From Methylobacterium amylolyticum (GTDB taxonomy: Bacteria > Pseudomonadota > Alphaproteobacteria > Rhizobiales > Beijerinckiaceae), in assembly GCF_030700245.1 (NCBI RefSeq), contig NZ_JAUYZI010000010.1:62001-126000 (forward strand): a stretch of 64,000 nt of DNA, given 5' to 3'. A program made the translations under genes and the position numbers. The notes beneath the pieces were generated by a model. It worked only from the letters and a program-made list of their open reading frames with translations. It searched no databases and had not been told where the DNA came from. Positions 33,868 to 44,005 of the stretch are shown here, one piece after another (the first letter of the stretch is position 1; each line of letters begins with the position of its first letter).

Positions 33868-35598
33868 GTGTCCCGAAAGCGCATGTCCGCCTCACCGCCC
33901 GCCCCACAGCCCGCCCTCGCCCTCGACCCCGGCCTGATCGAGGCCGCCGCCACCGCCGCCGCGTGGCCCTTCGAGGAGGCGCGCAAGCTCGTGGCGCGGC
34001 TGGAGAAATCCGGCAAGACCGAGGTGCTGTTCGAGACCGGCTACGGCCCGTCGGGGCTGCCGCACATCGGCACCTTCGGCGAGGTGGCGCGCACCTCCAT
34101 GGTCCGCCACGCCTTCCGCGTGCTCACCCGGGACGCGGTGCCGACGCGGCTGATCGCCTTCTCCGACGACATGGACGGGCTGCGCAAGGTGCCCGACAAC
34201 GTGCCCAACCGCGAGATGCTGGCCGGCCACCTCAACCAGCCGCTCACCCGGGTGCCCGACCCGTTCGGCACCCACGACAGTTTCGGGGCGCACAACAACG
34301 CGGAGCTGCGCCGCTTCCTCGACGCGTTCGGCTTCGCCTACGAGTTCCGCTCGGCGACGGAATGCTACCGCTCCGGGATCTTCGACGCGACGCTGATGCG
34401 CGTGGCCGAGCGCTACGACGCGGTGATGGCGATCATGCTGCCGTCCCTGCGGGCGGAGCGCTCGGCGAGCTACTCGCCGTTCCTGCCGCTCCATCCGGTG
34501 ACCGGGGCGGTGATGCAGGTGCCGATCGACGAGGTCCGCGTCGAGGCCGGCACCCTCGTGTGGCGCGACCCCGCCACGGGGGAGCGCTACGAGACCCCGA
34601 TCACCGGCGGGCACGCCAAGCTGCAGTGGAAGCCCGACTGGGCGATGCGCTGGGTGGCGCTCGGCGTCGATTACGAGATGGCCGGCAAGGACCTGATCGA
34701 CTCGGTCAAGCTCTCGGCCCGGATCGCCCGGGCGCTCGGCGGGGAGCCCCCCGAGGGCTTCAACTACGAGCTCTTCCTCGACGAGAAGGGCCAGAAGATC
34801 TCGAAGTCGAAGGGCAACGGGCTGACCATCGACGACTGGCTGCGCTACGGCACGCCGGATTCGCTGGCGCTGTTCATGTACGCCAAGCCGCGGGAGGCCA
34901 AGCGGCTGTTCTTCGACGTGATCCCGCGGCACGTGGACGAGTATCTCGGCCACCTCGACCGCTACGGGACCCAGGACGCCAAGAACCGGCTCGGCAACCC
35001 GGTCTGGCACCTGCATGCCGGGACCCCGCCGGAGCCGGAGCGGGTCGAGGGCGCGAGCCTGACCTTCGCGATGCTGCTCAACCTCGCCGCGGTGGCCAAC
35101 ACCGACGATCCCGGCGTGCTGTGGGGCTTCATCCGCCGCTACGCGCCCGGCGTCGGGCCGGAGACGCATCCGGGGCTCGACCGGCTGGTCGGCCACGCGC
35201 TGGCCTACTTCTCCGACTTCGTGCGGCCGGCCAAGCAATATCGGGCGCCGACCCCGGAGGAGCGGGCGGCGCTGGAGGATCTGTCGGCGACGCTCGCCGA
35301 GCACGCGGGCTCCACCGACGCGGAGGCGCTCCAGGCTGCGGTCTACGAGGTCGGGCGGCGGCACTTTCCCGACCTGTCCGGCAAGGCCAAGAGCCCGGAC
35401 GGGCGGCCCGGCGTGTCGCAGGCGTGGTTCACGAGCCTCTACAACGTGCTGTTCGGCGAGGCGCGCGGCCCCCGCTTCGGCTCGTTCGTCGCCCTCTACG
35501 GGGTGGACGAGACCCGGGCGCTGATCGCGCAGGCGCTCTCGGGCGCGCTGGTGGCCGAGCACGCCGCCTTCGCGGCGGCGCGGACCGAGGCGGCGTAG
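33868..35598 (+). CDS. lysK: Lysyl-tRNA synthetase, class I
   Basis: A 576-residue class I enzyme that charges tRNA-Lys. The HIGH motif is at about 66-68 ('[12 protein letters not shown]'). The KMSKS motif is 'KISKSKG' at about 310. '[16 protein letters not shown]' and '[20 protein letters not shown]' are specific to class I LysRS. This archaeal-type enzyme replaces class II LysS in many alphaproteobacteria. I chose GTG 33868 after AGGA; ATG 33883 is also possible. Confidence 0.95.
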   Translation: MSRKRMSASPPAPQPALALDPGLIEAAATAAAWPFEEARKLVARLEKSGKTEVLFETGYGPSGLPHIGTFGEVARTSMVRHAFRVLTRDAVPTRLIAFSDDMDGLRKVPDNVPNREMLAGHLNQPLTRVPDPFGTHDSFGAHNNAELRRFLDAFGFAYEFRSATECYRSGIFDATLMRVAERYDAVMAIMLPSLRAERSASYSPFLPLHPVTGAVMQVPIDEVRVEAGTLVWRDPATGERYETPITGGHAKLQWKPDWAMRWVALGVDYEMAGKDLIDSVKLSARIARALGGEPPEGFNYELFLDEKGQKISKSKGNGLTIDDWLRYGTPDSLALFMYAKPREAKRLFFDVIPRHVDEYLGHLDRYGTQDAKNRLGNPVWHLHAGTPPEPERVEGASLTFAMLLNLAAVANTDDPGVLWGFIRRYAPGVGPETHPGLDRLVGHALAYFSDFVRPAKQYRAPTPEERAALEDLSATLAEHAGSTDAEALQAAVYEVGRRHFPDLSGKAKSPDGRPGVSQAWFTSLYNVLFGEARGPRFGSFVALYGVDETRALIAQALSGALVAEHAAFAAARTEAA

Positions 35599-35708
35599 GG
35601 GGTTTCGAAAGGACGTGTCCTTTCGCGGGTGCAGGGCAGAGCCCTGCATGCCACGGCTCCGCCCTGAAGACCCGCCGAAGGGCACGGCCCTTCGGGATCC
35701 CCGTCTCG
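35599..35708. repeat. Family B repeat, copy 3
   Basis: Perfect hairpins 'gaaaggacgtgtcctttc', 'gcagggcagagccctgc' and 'ccgaagggcacggcccttcgg' between an outer 'ggggtttcg' and 'cgggatccccg'. It fills the gap between the convergent lysK and transglutaminase genes and may end both transcripts. Confidence 0.85.
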
Positions 35709-35711
35709 ACC

Positions 35712-36623
35712 TCAGCCCACCAGCGCGAGGCCCTGGGCCGCGTCCCCCGCCTCGGTCTCGGGGATGACGTCGACCTCGACCTTGAGGCGCTGGCGGCCCG
35801 AGGCGCTGACGATGCCGTCGAGCGGGGCCACGTCGCCGTAGTCGCGGCCCCGGGCGACGACGATGTGGTCGTCGCGCACCGCGCAACCGTTGGTGGGGTC
35901 GAGGCCGAGCCAGCCGTCGCCGCACCACACCGCCACCCAGGCGTGGCTCGCATCCGCCCCGCGCAGGCGGGGCCGGCCCGGGGGCGGGACGGTGCGCAGG
36001 TAGCCGCTGACATAGGCGGCCGGCAGCCCCAGGCCGCGCAGGGCGGCGATCATCAGGTGGGCGAAGTCCTGGCAGACCCCGGCCCGCCCGGCGAAGGCCT
36101 CGGCCAGCGGCGTGTGCACGGTGGTGGCCTTCGCGTCGAACCGGAAATCGGCCCGGATGCGGCTCATCAGGTCGTAGGCCGCCCCGTAGGCGCTGCGGCC
36201 GGGCCCGAAGCTCGGCCGGGCGTAGTCGGTCACCTCGGGCAGGAGCGGCACCCGCCCGCTCGGGAACAGGAAGTGGACCGGCGCCGCCCCCGCGAGGTCG
36301 TGGGAGGCCAAAGCGGCGTCGCGCACCGCCTCCCAGGGCGTGCCGGCTTCCGGCGGCGGCGGGGCCGGCCGCTCGACGCGGACCGTGGACAGGGCCTCGA
36401 CGCTGAAGGCGGTGTGGGGGGCGTCGAGGGTGATCGCCAGCGCCTCGATCCCGAAATAGTCGCGCCGGATCACCGCGGTGGCCGGGCTCGGGTCGATCGT
36501 CACCGCGCTCGCCAGCACGCTCTGCCCGTCGCCGTCCATCGGCTTGAGCCGCAGGGAGCAGCGGGCGAAGCGCACCGCCCGGCCGTAGCGGTAGGTGGTG
36601 CGGTGGCGCAGGGTGTAGATCAC
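35712..36623 (-). CDS. Transglutaminase-like cysteine protease
   Basis: A 303-residue protein of the bacterial transglutaminase family. The N-terminal beta domain starts 'MIYTLRHRTTYRYGRAVRFA'. The catalytic triad is C184 ('GVCQDFAHLM'), H227 ('ASHAWVAVW') and D242 ('GLDPTNG'). GTG 36623 overlaps the upstream ATP-grasp gene (GTGA). This gene, the ATP-grasp/alpha-E protein and the DUF2126 protein form a conserved operon proposed to ligate and trim peptides. The substrate is unknown. Confidence 0.92.
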   Translation of the reverse strand: MIYTLRHRTTYRYGRAVRFARCSLRLKPMDGDGQSVLASAVTIDPSPATAVIRRDYFGIEALAITLDAPHTAFSVEALSTVRVERPAPPPPEAGTPWEAVRDAALASHDLAGAAPVHFLFPSGRVPLLPEVTDYARPSFGPGRSAYGAAYDLMSRIRADFRFDAKATTVHTPLAEAFAGRAGVCQDFAHLMIAALRGLGLPAAYVSGYLRTVPPPGRPRLRGADASHAWVAVWCGDGWLGLDPTNGCAVRDDHIVVARGRDYGDVAPLDGIVSASGRQRLKVEVDVIPETEAGDAAQGLALVG

Positions 36624-39148
36624 GCCAGACCCGCGAGCTTCTCCGGCCGCAGGGCGTGCGGGCCGGTGGGGAAGTAGCGGGCGGCGATGCCGTCGGCGAG
36701 GCGCTCCAGGTCGGTCGCCAGGGCGGTGACGCGCACCGCGTCGAAATCGGCGGCCTCGCCGCTGCGCAGCTCCGACAGGATCCGGGCGCTGAGGCGGCAC
36801 TGCGGCTCGGGCAGGCCGTCGTCGACGAGCGCCGGCAGGTCGGCGAGGTGGCGGGTGATCGCCTCCGCCTGGAAGGCGATCGAGCGCGGGTTGTAGGGAT
36901 CGAGGAGGGTCATGTCGCGGACGGGATCGAGCGCTGCGCCCTGCATGTAGCGCCGGCCGTAGGAGATCTGCGAATCGCCGAGCGCCAGCATCACCCCGAG
37001 GCAGCCCGGCGTCGCCTCGTCGTTGGCGAAGGCGAGGGCGAAGCCCGCGGTGTTGATCGCCCGCTCGACCCGGCGGCCGAGCTCGGCGAAGTGCCACCCC
37101 TCGGCCCGGCTCGTGTTCTCGTGGAGGAGGCCGCCGAGGGCGGCGAGCTGGCTCAGGGCCCGCTCGGCCCGGCCGGCGAGCTGCGCCTCGGTGAAGGGCC
37201 GGTCGGGGTCGAGGGACAGGAGTTCGGCCAGCTCGGCCAGCACCCGCCACGACTCGCCGGAGAGGCGGGCGCGCAGGGCCGCGGCGTTGCGGCGGGCCGC
37301 GAGGACGTGGGCGCGGGCCGAGCCCGGCTGGTCGCGGCCGGTCAACGCCTCCTGGGCCAGCGCCGCGGTCGGCATCTCGGCGGAGCGGATGCTGGCCCAC
37401 TCTTCCAGCAGGGCGCGGATCGCCAGCGCGGCGGGCGTGTCGAGGGCGCCGGAGATGTCGGCGCCGACCGCGTCGCCGACGCTGCGCAGGTGCGCCAGGG
37501 TGAGGCGGATCACCGCCTCGGCCCGCTCGACGTAGCGCCCGAACCAGAACAGCCCGTCCGCCGCCCGGGACGGCAGGTGGCCGCCGAGCCGCCGCACCCG
37601 GGGCGCCGCGTGCGAGCCGATCAGGGGCGCCTCGACCGGCTTGTCGGACAGGACCCAGACGTCGGCGGAGCGGATGCCGAGGCGCATCTCGATCGGGTCG
37701 AGCCCGTCGCGCTCCGAGACGCGGCAGAAGCCGCCCGGCATCACGGTCCAGCCGTCGGAGGTGCGCGCCGCGAACACCCGCACCACGAACGGGCGCGGCA
37801 CGAGGCGCAGGCCGTCGCCGCCGCGCTCCCAGCTCGGCATGGTCGAGAGCGGGGCGGCCTCCTGCACCACGTAGTCGAACGGGCGGTCGCGCAGGGCCGC
37901 CACCGCCCGCTCCCGGTCGGCCGCGAGCGCCGAGGCGGCGAGGATCGCGTCGCGGCCCGCCCCGCGCTGGGGCGTCGCCGCCGGCCGGAGCGTCAGGCCG
38001 TCGAGGTTCGCACGCGCGTGGGCCAGCCCTTCCAGGTCGCCGCACCACCACGTCCGCGGGTGGGACAGCGCGAGCGGCGCGCCGGTGAGGTGGCGGCAGA
38101 GGCCGTCGAGATAGGGGGCGAGCGCCGCCGACTCGACGAGCCCCGCGCCCGGCATGTTGGCCATCACCAGCGAGCCGTTGCGCAGCGCGTCGAGCACGCC
38201 CGGCACGCCGAGCCGCGAGGCCGGGTTCAATTCCAGGGGGTCGAGGTAGTCGGCGTCGATGCGCCGCCACAGGGCGTCGGCGCGCTTCAGGCCGGAGACG
38301 GTGCGCACGTGCAGGCGCCCGTCCTGCATGACGAGGTCGTCGCCCTCGACGAGCAGCAGGCCGAGGTAGCGGGCGAGCGCCGCCTGCTCGACATAGGTCG
38401 AGCTGTAGGGGCCCGAGGTCAGCAGGCAGATGCGCGGGTCGGCCCGCTCGGTGCCGAGCGCCAGCCCGTCTCGGAAGGTCTGGAAGAAGCCCGGCAGGCG
38501 CTCGACCTGGAGGTCCTGGAACAGGTCCGGGAAGGTACGGGCGAGGACCATCCGGTTCTCCAGCGCCCAGCCGAGGCCGGAGGGCGCCTGGGTCCGGTCG
38601 GCCAGCACGTGCCAGCGCCCGTCCGGGCCGCGGCCGAGATCGGCGGCGTAGAGCCGGAGGTAGTGGCCGCCCGGCGGCGCGACGCCGTGGAGCGGGCGGA
38701 GGAAATCCGGCGCGCCCGCCACGATCGCCGCCGGCAGCCGCCCCTCGGCGACCAGCCGGCCGGGCCCGTAGAGGTCGGCGAGGATCGCCTCCATCAGCTC
38801 GGCGCGCTGGACGAGGCCGGCGGCGAGATCCCGCCACTCCGCGGCCTCGATCACCAGGGGCAGGGGCCCGAGCGGCCAGAGATGCTCCTGCCGGTCGCCC
38901 GCGACGCGGAACGAGATCCCGGCGTCGCGGATGTGCCGCTCCGCCGAGACGAAGCGGGCGGTGATCTCCGGCTCGGTCAGCGCGCCGAGGCGGTCGAGGA
39001 GGCGCGGCCACGCCCCGCGGGGGGCGCCGTCGGGCCCACGGAACTCGTCCGGCCGGCCGGGCGGCGGCCGATAGCCCGCGGTCCAGCGCGCGACGCGCTC
39101 CCGCGGGCCCTCGCCGGGCTCCGGGTCGGCCGCGAGCGCCGCCCTCAT
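36620..39148 (-). CDS. Fused circularly permuted ATP-grasp and alpha-E protein
   Basis: An 842-residue protein. Residues about 1-490 are the circularly permuted ATP-grasp domain ('ISFRVAGDRQEHLWPLGPLP', 'GLGWALENRMVLARTFPDLF', 'LLTSGPYSSTYVEQAALARY', 'ELNPASRLGVPGVLDALRNG', 'VANMPGAG'-type loop). Residues about 500-842 are an alpha-E domain opening 'LPSRAADGLFWFGRYVERAE'. In many genomes these are two genes. I chose ATG 39148 because GAGGG lies seven bases upstream. A 14-bp tandem repeat creates other ATG codons. It likely activates a carboxylate with ATP to form amide bonds. Confidence 0.9.
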   Translation of the reverse strand: MRAALAADPEPGEGPRERVARWTAGYRPPPGRPDEFRGPDGAPRGAWPRLLDRLGALTEPEITARFVSAERHIRDAGISFRVAGDRQEHLWPLGPLPLVIEAAEWRDLAAGLVQRAELMEAILADLYGPGRLVAEGRLPAAIVAGAPDFLRPLHGVAPPGGHYLRLYAADLGRGPDGRWHVLADRTQAPSGLGWALENRMVLARTFPDLFQDLQVERLPGFFQTFRDGLALGTERADPRICLLTSGPYSSTYVEQAALARYLGLLLVEGDDLVMQDGRLHVRTVSGLKRADALWRRIDADYLDPLELNPASRLGVPGVLDALRNGSLVMANMPGAGLVESAALAPYLDGLCRHLTGAPLALSHPRTWWCGDLEGLAHARANLDGLTLRPAATPQRGAGRDAILAASALAADRERAVAALRDRPFDYVVQEAAPLSTMPSWERGGDGLRLVPRPFVVRVFAARTSDGWTVMPGGFCRVSERDGLDPIEMRLGIRSADVWVLSDKPVEAPLIGSHAAPRVRRLGGHLPSRAADGLFWFGRYVERAEAVIRLTLAHLRSVGDAVGADISGALDTPAALAIRALLEEWASIRSAEMPTAALAQEALTGRDQPGSARAHVLAARRNAAALRARLSGESWRVLAELAELLSLDPDRPFTEAQLAGRAERALSQLAALGGLLHENTSRAEGWHFAELGRRVERAINTAGFALAFANDEATPGCLGVMLALGDSQISYGRRYMQGAALDPVRDMTLLDPYNPRSIAFQAEAITRHLADLPALVDDGLPEPQCRLSARILSELRSGEAADFDAVRVTALATDLERLADGIAARYFPTGPHALRPEKLAGLA

Positions 39149-39193
39149 CGCCATGCCCTCATGGCCATACCCTCATGGCCGTGCCCTCATCGC
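39141..39193 (-). repeat. 14-bp tandem repeat at the DUF2126 / ATP-grasp junction
   Basis: Three full 14-bp units (39141, 39155, 39169) and a partial fourth at 39183. Each carries CCCTCAT, that is ATGAGGG on the coding strand. The fourth unit contains the upstream stop codon (CGATGA), and the first contains the start used here. Confidence 0.9.
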
Positions 39194-42100
39194 GGAGACG
39201 GCGTCCGCAGGTCGAGGGTCAGGGGGAACTCGGCGCTTCCCTCCGCGCGGGGCATCTCGACCCGGCCCGGCGTGTGGCCGTGCGGCTGGAAGCGGGCGAG
39301 CCGCCGGCCCTCCGCCTCGTAGGCGTTGACCGGGTGGGTCTCGTAGTTGCGCCCGCCCGGGTGGGCGACGTGGTAGCGGCAGCCGCCGAGCGACCGCCCG
39401 CTCCAGGCGTCGAGGATGTCGAAGGTGAGCGGGGAATGCGCCGGGATCGTCGGGTGCAGCGACGAGGCCGGTTGCCACGCCTTGAAGCGCAGGCCCGCGA
39501 CCGCCTCGCCGCCCCGGCCGGTGCCGGTCATCGGCAGGCGGCGGCCGTTGCAGGCGATGACGTGCCGGCCGGGGACGAAGCCCTCGACCTTCACCTGAAG
39601 GCGCTCGACCGAGCTGTCGACGAAGCGCACGGTGCCCCCGCTGGTCCCTTCCTCGCCCATCACGTGCCAGGGCTCCAGCGCCTGGCGCAGCTCCAGGCGC
39701 GCGCCGCCGTGCTCGACCGCCCCGAAGACGGGGAAGCGGAACAGGGCCTGAGCCTCGAAGGCGGCCGGGTCGAAAGCGTAGCCCGCCCCGCGCAGATCCT
39801 CCAGCACGTCCAGGAAGTCGGCCCAGAGGAAATGCGGCAGCATGAAGCGATCGTGGAGCGTCGTGCCCCAGCGGACACAGCCGCCGTCTTGAGGCTCGCG
39901 CCACAGCCACGCCACCAGGGCGCGGAGCAGGAGCTGCTGCGCGAGGCTCATGCGCGCGTCCGGCGGCATCTCGAAGGCGCGGAACTCCAGGAGGCCGAGG
40001 CGGCCGGTCGGCCCGTCCGGCGAGTAGAGCTTGTCGATGCAGATCTCGGCCCGGTGGGTGTTGCCGGTGACGTCCACGAGGATGTTGCGGAAGATCCGGT
40101 CGACGAGCCAGCGCGGGATGTTCGGCGCGTCGGGCGCCGGCACCTGGGCGAGCGCGATCTCCAATTCGTACAGGCCGTCGTGGCGCGCCTCGTCCATGCG
40201 CGGCGCCTGGCTCGTCGGGCCGATGTAGAGGCCCGAGAACAGGTACGAGAGCGACGGGTGGCGCTGCCAGTAGAGCACGAGGCTCTTGAGCAGGTCCGGC
40301 CGCCGCAGGAACGGCGAGTCGTCGGGGGTGACGCCGCCCATCACCACGTGGTTGCCGCCGCCCGTGCCGGTGTGGCGGCCGTCGGTCATGAACTTCTCCG
40401 CGCCGAGCCGGGTCTGGCGGGCCTCGGCGTAGAGGTCGGTGGTGATGGCGACCGCCTCGCGCCAGGAGGCGGCGGGGTGGACGTTGACCTCGATCACCCC
40501 GGGGTCGGGGGTGACCTTGATCACGCCGAGGCGCGGGTCGTAGGGCGGCTCGTAGCCCTCGACGTGGACCGGCAGGTGCAGCTCCGCGGCGACCGCTTCG
40601 AGGTGGCCGGCGAGTTCGACGTACTCGTCGGCCCGCTGCACCGGCGGCATGAACACCCGGATCACCCCGTCGCGCGGCTCGACCGAGAGCGCCGTGCGCA
40701 CCGCGACCCCGGTGACGCCGCCGCCGTTGACGACCGCGGCGCCCGCCCCGCCCTCCGGCAGGTCGCCGCGCCCCGCCAGCGGGTCCTGCGGCTGGTAGTA
40801 GGGGTAGTGCTCCGGCGGCACGTGGGGCAGCGCGGAGAGCGGCAGGCGGAAGCCCACCGGCGAGTCTCCGGGCACGAGATACGCCTCCCCGCGGCCGAAG
40901 GCCCAGCTTTCCGAGATCCAGACGCGGTCGGCGTCGCCGTCGCGGCCGGTGGGCAGGCTCGCCAGCGGCAGGACGTAGCCCGCGGGCTCGGCGAGGCCCC
41001 GGTCGTAGACGCGCCTGATCCGCGCGTCGAACTCGGCGGAGCCGGACCGGGCGTCGCCGACCGTGACGTTGACCGGCAGCTCCGCCCGCTTCTTCTCCCA
41101 GACCGCGCCGTCCTCGAAGGCCGGGAAGACGTAGCCGTCGAGCCCGAGACGCCGGGCCAGCGCCTCGGCGAAACCTCTGGCCCCGGCGATGTCCGCCTTG
41201 CCCCCCTCGCCCTTGCCCCCCTGTCCGCCCTCGGGGGCGATCAGCCGGGCATCCGTCCAGATCGGTTCACCGTCCTTGCGCCAGTAGAGGGCGAAGGCCC
41301 AGCGCGGCAGGCTCTCGCCGGGATACCACTTGCCCTGGCCGTAATGCAGCAGCCCCCCCGGCCCGAAGCGGTCGCGCAGGCGCCGGATCAACCGGTCGGC
41401 GAGACCGCGCTTGGTCGGGCCGACGGCGGCGATGTTCCACTCCGCCGCCTCGAAATCGTCGACCGAGACGAAGGTCGGCTCGCCGCCCATGGTCAGGCGC
41501 ACGTCCTGCGCGGCGAGATCCGCGTCGACCCGTTCGCCGAGCGCGTCCATCGCCGCCCAGACGGCGTCGGAGAACGGCTTCGTCACCCGCGGCGCCTCGG
41601 CGACCCGGGTGACCGTCATGGCGAAGTCGAACGTGGTCTCGGCCGGCTCCATGGCGCCCGAGATCGGGGCGGCCGAGTGGTAGTGCGGCGTGGCAGCGAG
41701 CGGGATGTGGCCCTCGCCGGTGAGCAGGCCGGAGGTGGCGTCGAGCCCGACCCAGCCGGCGCCGGGCAGGTAGACCTCGGCCCAGGCGTGCAGGTCGGTG
41801 AAGTCGGTGGTCGTGCCGGCCGGCCCGTCGACGGCGGTGGTGTCGGGCACGAGCTGGATCAGGTAGCCGGAGACGAAGCGGGCGGCGAGCCCGATCCGCC
41901 GCAGCACCTGCACGAGCAGCCACGCGCTGTCGCGGCACGACCCGCTCTTCAGGGTCAGGGTCTCGGCCGGGCTCTGCACGCCCGGCTCCATCCGCACGCC
42001 GTAGGTGACCTCGCGGGCGAGCAGGCCGTTCAGCGCCACGAGGAACTGCACGGTGTTCGGCTCGTCGGGCAGCCGCGCCAGCAGCGCCTCGATCTCCGGG

Positions 42101-42474
42101 CCGTCCGCGTCGACGGCGTCGAGGTAGGGCGCCAGCTCGTCCAGGAGATCCGCGTCGTAGGCGAACGGGCGGACCTGCGCGTAGTCCTCGACGAAGAAAT
42201 CGAACGGGTTGATCACCGCCATGTCGGCGGTGAGATCGACCTCGATCCGCAGCTCGTCGGTCTTCTCCGGGAAGACGAGCCGGGCCAGCCAGTTGCCGTT
42301 CGGGTCCTGCTGCCAGTTCAGGAAGTGGTTCTGGGGCGTCACCTTGAGCGCGTAGGCCGGGATCCGGGTGCGCGCGTGCGGCGCCGGCCGCAGGCGGATC
42401 ACCTGCGGACCGAGGCTGATCGGCCGGTCGTAGCGGTAGTGGGTGACGTGGTGCAGGGCGGCTTTGATCGACAC
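39187..42474 (-). CDS. Transglutaminase-DUF2126 protein
   Basis: A 1095-residue protein. The N-terminal transglutaminase-like domain (about 1-290) has the triad C180 ('[13 protein letters not shown]'), H229 ('[11 protein letters not shown]') and D245 ('GLDATSG'). The large DUF2126 part begins near 330 with '[20 protein letters not shown]' and includes '[20 protein letters not shown]' and 'GGNHVVMGG'. DUF2126 has been proposed to be an amidoligase of the glutamine-synthetase-like fold (family knowledge, not visible directly). Length is typical (about 1100). It heads the operon with the ATP-grasp and second transglutaminase genes. Confidence 0.92.
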   Translation of the reverse strand: MSIKAALHHVTHYRYDRPISLGPQVIRLRPAPHARTRIPAYALKVTPQNHFLNWQQDPNGNWLARLVFPEKTDELRIEVDLTADMAVINPFDFFVEDYAQVRPFAYDADLLDELAPYLDAVDADGPEIEALLARLPDEPNTVQFLVALNGLLAREVTYGVRMEPGVQSPAETLTLKSGSCRDSAWLLVQVLRRIGLAARFVSGYLIQLVPDTTAVDGPAGTTTDFTDLHAWAEVYLPGAGWVGLDATSGLLTGEGHIPLAATPHYHSAAPISGAMEPAETTFDFAMTVTRVAEAPRVTKPFSDAVWAAMDALGERVDADLAAQDVRLTMGGEPTFVSVDDFEAAEWNIAAVGPTKRGLADRLIRRLRDRFGPGGLLHYGQGKWYPGESLPRWAFALYWRKDGEPIWTDARLIAPEGGQGGKGEGGKADIAGARGFAEALARRLGLDGYVFPAFEDGAVWEKKRAELPVNVTVGDARSGSAEFDARIRRVYDRGLAEPAGYVLPLASLPTGRDGDADRVWISESWAFGRGEAYLVPGDSPVGFRLPLSALPHVPPEHYPYYQPQDPLAGRGDLPEGGAGAAVVNGGGVTGVAVRTALSVEPRDGVIRVFMPPVQRADEYVELAGHLEAVAAELHLPVHVEGYEPPYDPRLGVIKVTPDPGVIEVNVHPAASWREAVAITTDLYAEARQTRLGAEKFMTDGRHTGTGGGNHVVMGGVTPDDSPFLRRPDLLKSLVLYWQRHPSLSYLFSGLYIGPTSQAPRMDEARHDGLYELEIALAQVPAPDAPNIPRWLVDRIFRNILVDVTGNTHRAEICIDKLYSPDGPTGRLGLLEFRAFEMPPDARMSLAQQLLLRALVAWLWREPQDGGCVRWGTTLHDRFMLPHFLWADFLDVLEDLRGAGYAFDPAAFEAQALFRFPVFGAVEHGGARLELRQALEPWHVMGEEGTSGGTVRFVDSSVERLQVKVEGFVPGRHVIACNGRRLPMTGTGRGGEAVAGLRFKAWQPASSLHPTIPAHSPLTFDILDAWSGRSLGGCRYHVAHPGGRNYETHPVNAYEAEGRRLARFQPHGHTPGRVEMPRAEGSAEFPLTLDLRTPSPR

Positions 42475-42699
42475 GGGGACTCCGTCTCAGGATCGAACGC
42501 TGTGTCCGGTGTTATAGCGGCCCCGCCGGCTCGACACCGTCGGCGGCGGGGCGCGCCGCGTGACAAAGCGGGAAGCAAATTTCGTGCGGCGCCCCGCCGC
42601 GGCGGCGTCGCCGGGTGGCACGCGGGTTGCGGCCCGGAACTTTGCCGGTCGCCTCCACTTGTCGGCGGTGACCGGCGCGCCGGCCCGGGACCGCCCGCG
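42475..42699. promoter_or_regulatory. Divergent promoter region of the peptide-modification cluster
   Basis: 225 bases between the DUF2126 gene and the zinc peptidase gene. It includes 'gtgttatagcgg' and 'aagcaaatttcgtg', AT-richer spots compatible with -10 elements. Sharing one short divergent region suggests joint regulation of both sides. Confidence 0.35.
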
Positions 42700-43887
42700 A
42701 TGAAGATCTTCCAGTGCCAGGCCTGCGACCAGCCGGTCACCTTCGAGGCGACCGCCTGCGAGAGCTGCGAGCGGCGGCTCGGCTACGCCTGCGCCCGGCA
42801 CGAGGTCTCGGCCCTGGAGCCCGCCGGGTTCTCGGCCCACCCGCTGATGGGGGGCGCGCAGATCTTCCACGCCTACGCCGATCCGGGGCCGCGCTACCGC
42901 TACTGCCAGAACGCCGTGTCGGAGGTCTGCAACTGGCTGGTGCCGGAGGAGTCTCCCGACATCTTCTGCACCGCCTGCCGCCACAACCGGGTGGTGCCGG
43001 ACGCCGCCGTGCCCTGGAACCTCGCCCGCTGGCGCCCGATCGAGGCGGCCAAGCACCGCCTGTTCTACTCGCTGCTGCGGCTGGAGCTGCCGCTCGCCAC
43101 CCGCGCCCAGTACACCGACGGCCTCGCCTTCGACTTCCTGGTCGACCCGTCCGAGGCCGGGGCCCCCGGGGCGGCGCCGGTGCTGACCGGGCATATCAAC
43201 GGCCTGATCACCATGAACATCGCCGAGGCCGACGACGTCGAGCGCGAGCGGCGGCGGATCCTGTTCGGCGAGCATTACCGCACCCTGCTCGGCCACTTCC
43301 GGCACGAGATCGGGCATTATTTCTGGTATCTGCTGGTGATGAACGGGCCCTACATGGCGCCGTTCCGGGCGCTGTTCGGCGACGAGAGCCTGAACTACGT
43401 CCAGGCGCTCCAGGACCACTACGCCCGCGGCGCGCCGGCGGATTGGGACGAATCCTACGTCTCGGCCTACGCCACCGCCCACCCGTGGGAGGACTTCGCC
43501 GAGACCTTCGCGCACTACCTGCACATCGTCGACACGATCGAGACCGCCTCGACCTTCGAGCTGCACGTGCGCCCGCGCCTGCGGCATGGCCCCCGAGCCC
43601 CCACCGTGATCGACTTCGACCCCTACGACACCCCCGACCTCGACCGGCTGATCGAGGCGTGGCTGCCGCTGACCTACGCGGTCAACTCGCTGTCCCGCAG
43701 CATGGGCCAGCCGGCCCTCTACCCGTTCAAGCTGACCCCCGCGGTGATCGCCAAGCTCGCCTTCGTGCACGAGCGCATCTACGCCGCCCGCTCCGGGGTG
43801 CTGCCCGATCCCGGCGAGGCGGGCGCCGACATCCTCCGGGCGGTGATCACCGGCCTGCGCCGGAAGGTGGCCGCGCCGACCGTGTGA
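42700..43887 (+). CDS. Zinc-ribbon metallopeptidase (Peptidase_Mx type)
   Basis: A 395-residue cytoplasmic protein. Eight N-terminal cysteines form two zinc-ribbon-like sets (C6/C9 with C20/C23, and C69/C77 with C90/C93). The metalloprotease motif is H202-E203-x-x-H206 in 'HFRHEIGHYFWYLL', and 'PWEDFAETFAHYLHIVDT' supplies a third ligand region with E. This arrangement matches the putative zinc-binding metallopeptidase family (PF15887 with PF10005). Family members are often encoded next to alpha-E/transglutaminase operons, as here. It may remove the peptide products of that cluster. Confidence 0.88.
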   Translation: MKIFQCQACDQPVTFEATACESCERRLGYACARHEVSALEPAGFSAHPLMGGAQIFHAYADPGPRYRYCQNAVSEVCNWLVPEESPDIFCTACRHNRVVPDAAVPWNLARWRPIEAAKHRLFYSLLRLELPLATRAQYTDGLAFDFLVDPSEAGAPGAAPVLTGHINGLITMNIAEADDVERERRRILFGEHYRTLLGHFRHEIGHYFWYLLVMNGPYMAPFRALFGDESLNYVQALQDHYARGAPADWDESYVSAYATAHPWEDFAETFAHYLHIVDTIETASTFELHVRPRLRHGPRAPTVIDFDPYDTPDLDRLIEAWLPLTYAVNSLSRSMGQPALYPFKLTPAVIAKLAFVHERIYAARSGVLPDPGEAGADILRAVITGLRRKVAAPTV

Positions 43888-44005
43888 GCCCGGCCGGCGA
43901 TGACGAGGGGGCGTCGCCGTTCAGGCCGCCCGAACGCGGGCGACCTGATCCGCTGCGTCGGCTTCGCCGGCCCGACACCTGTCGGACGGATCTCACCTGG
44001 CCCGG

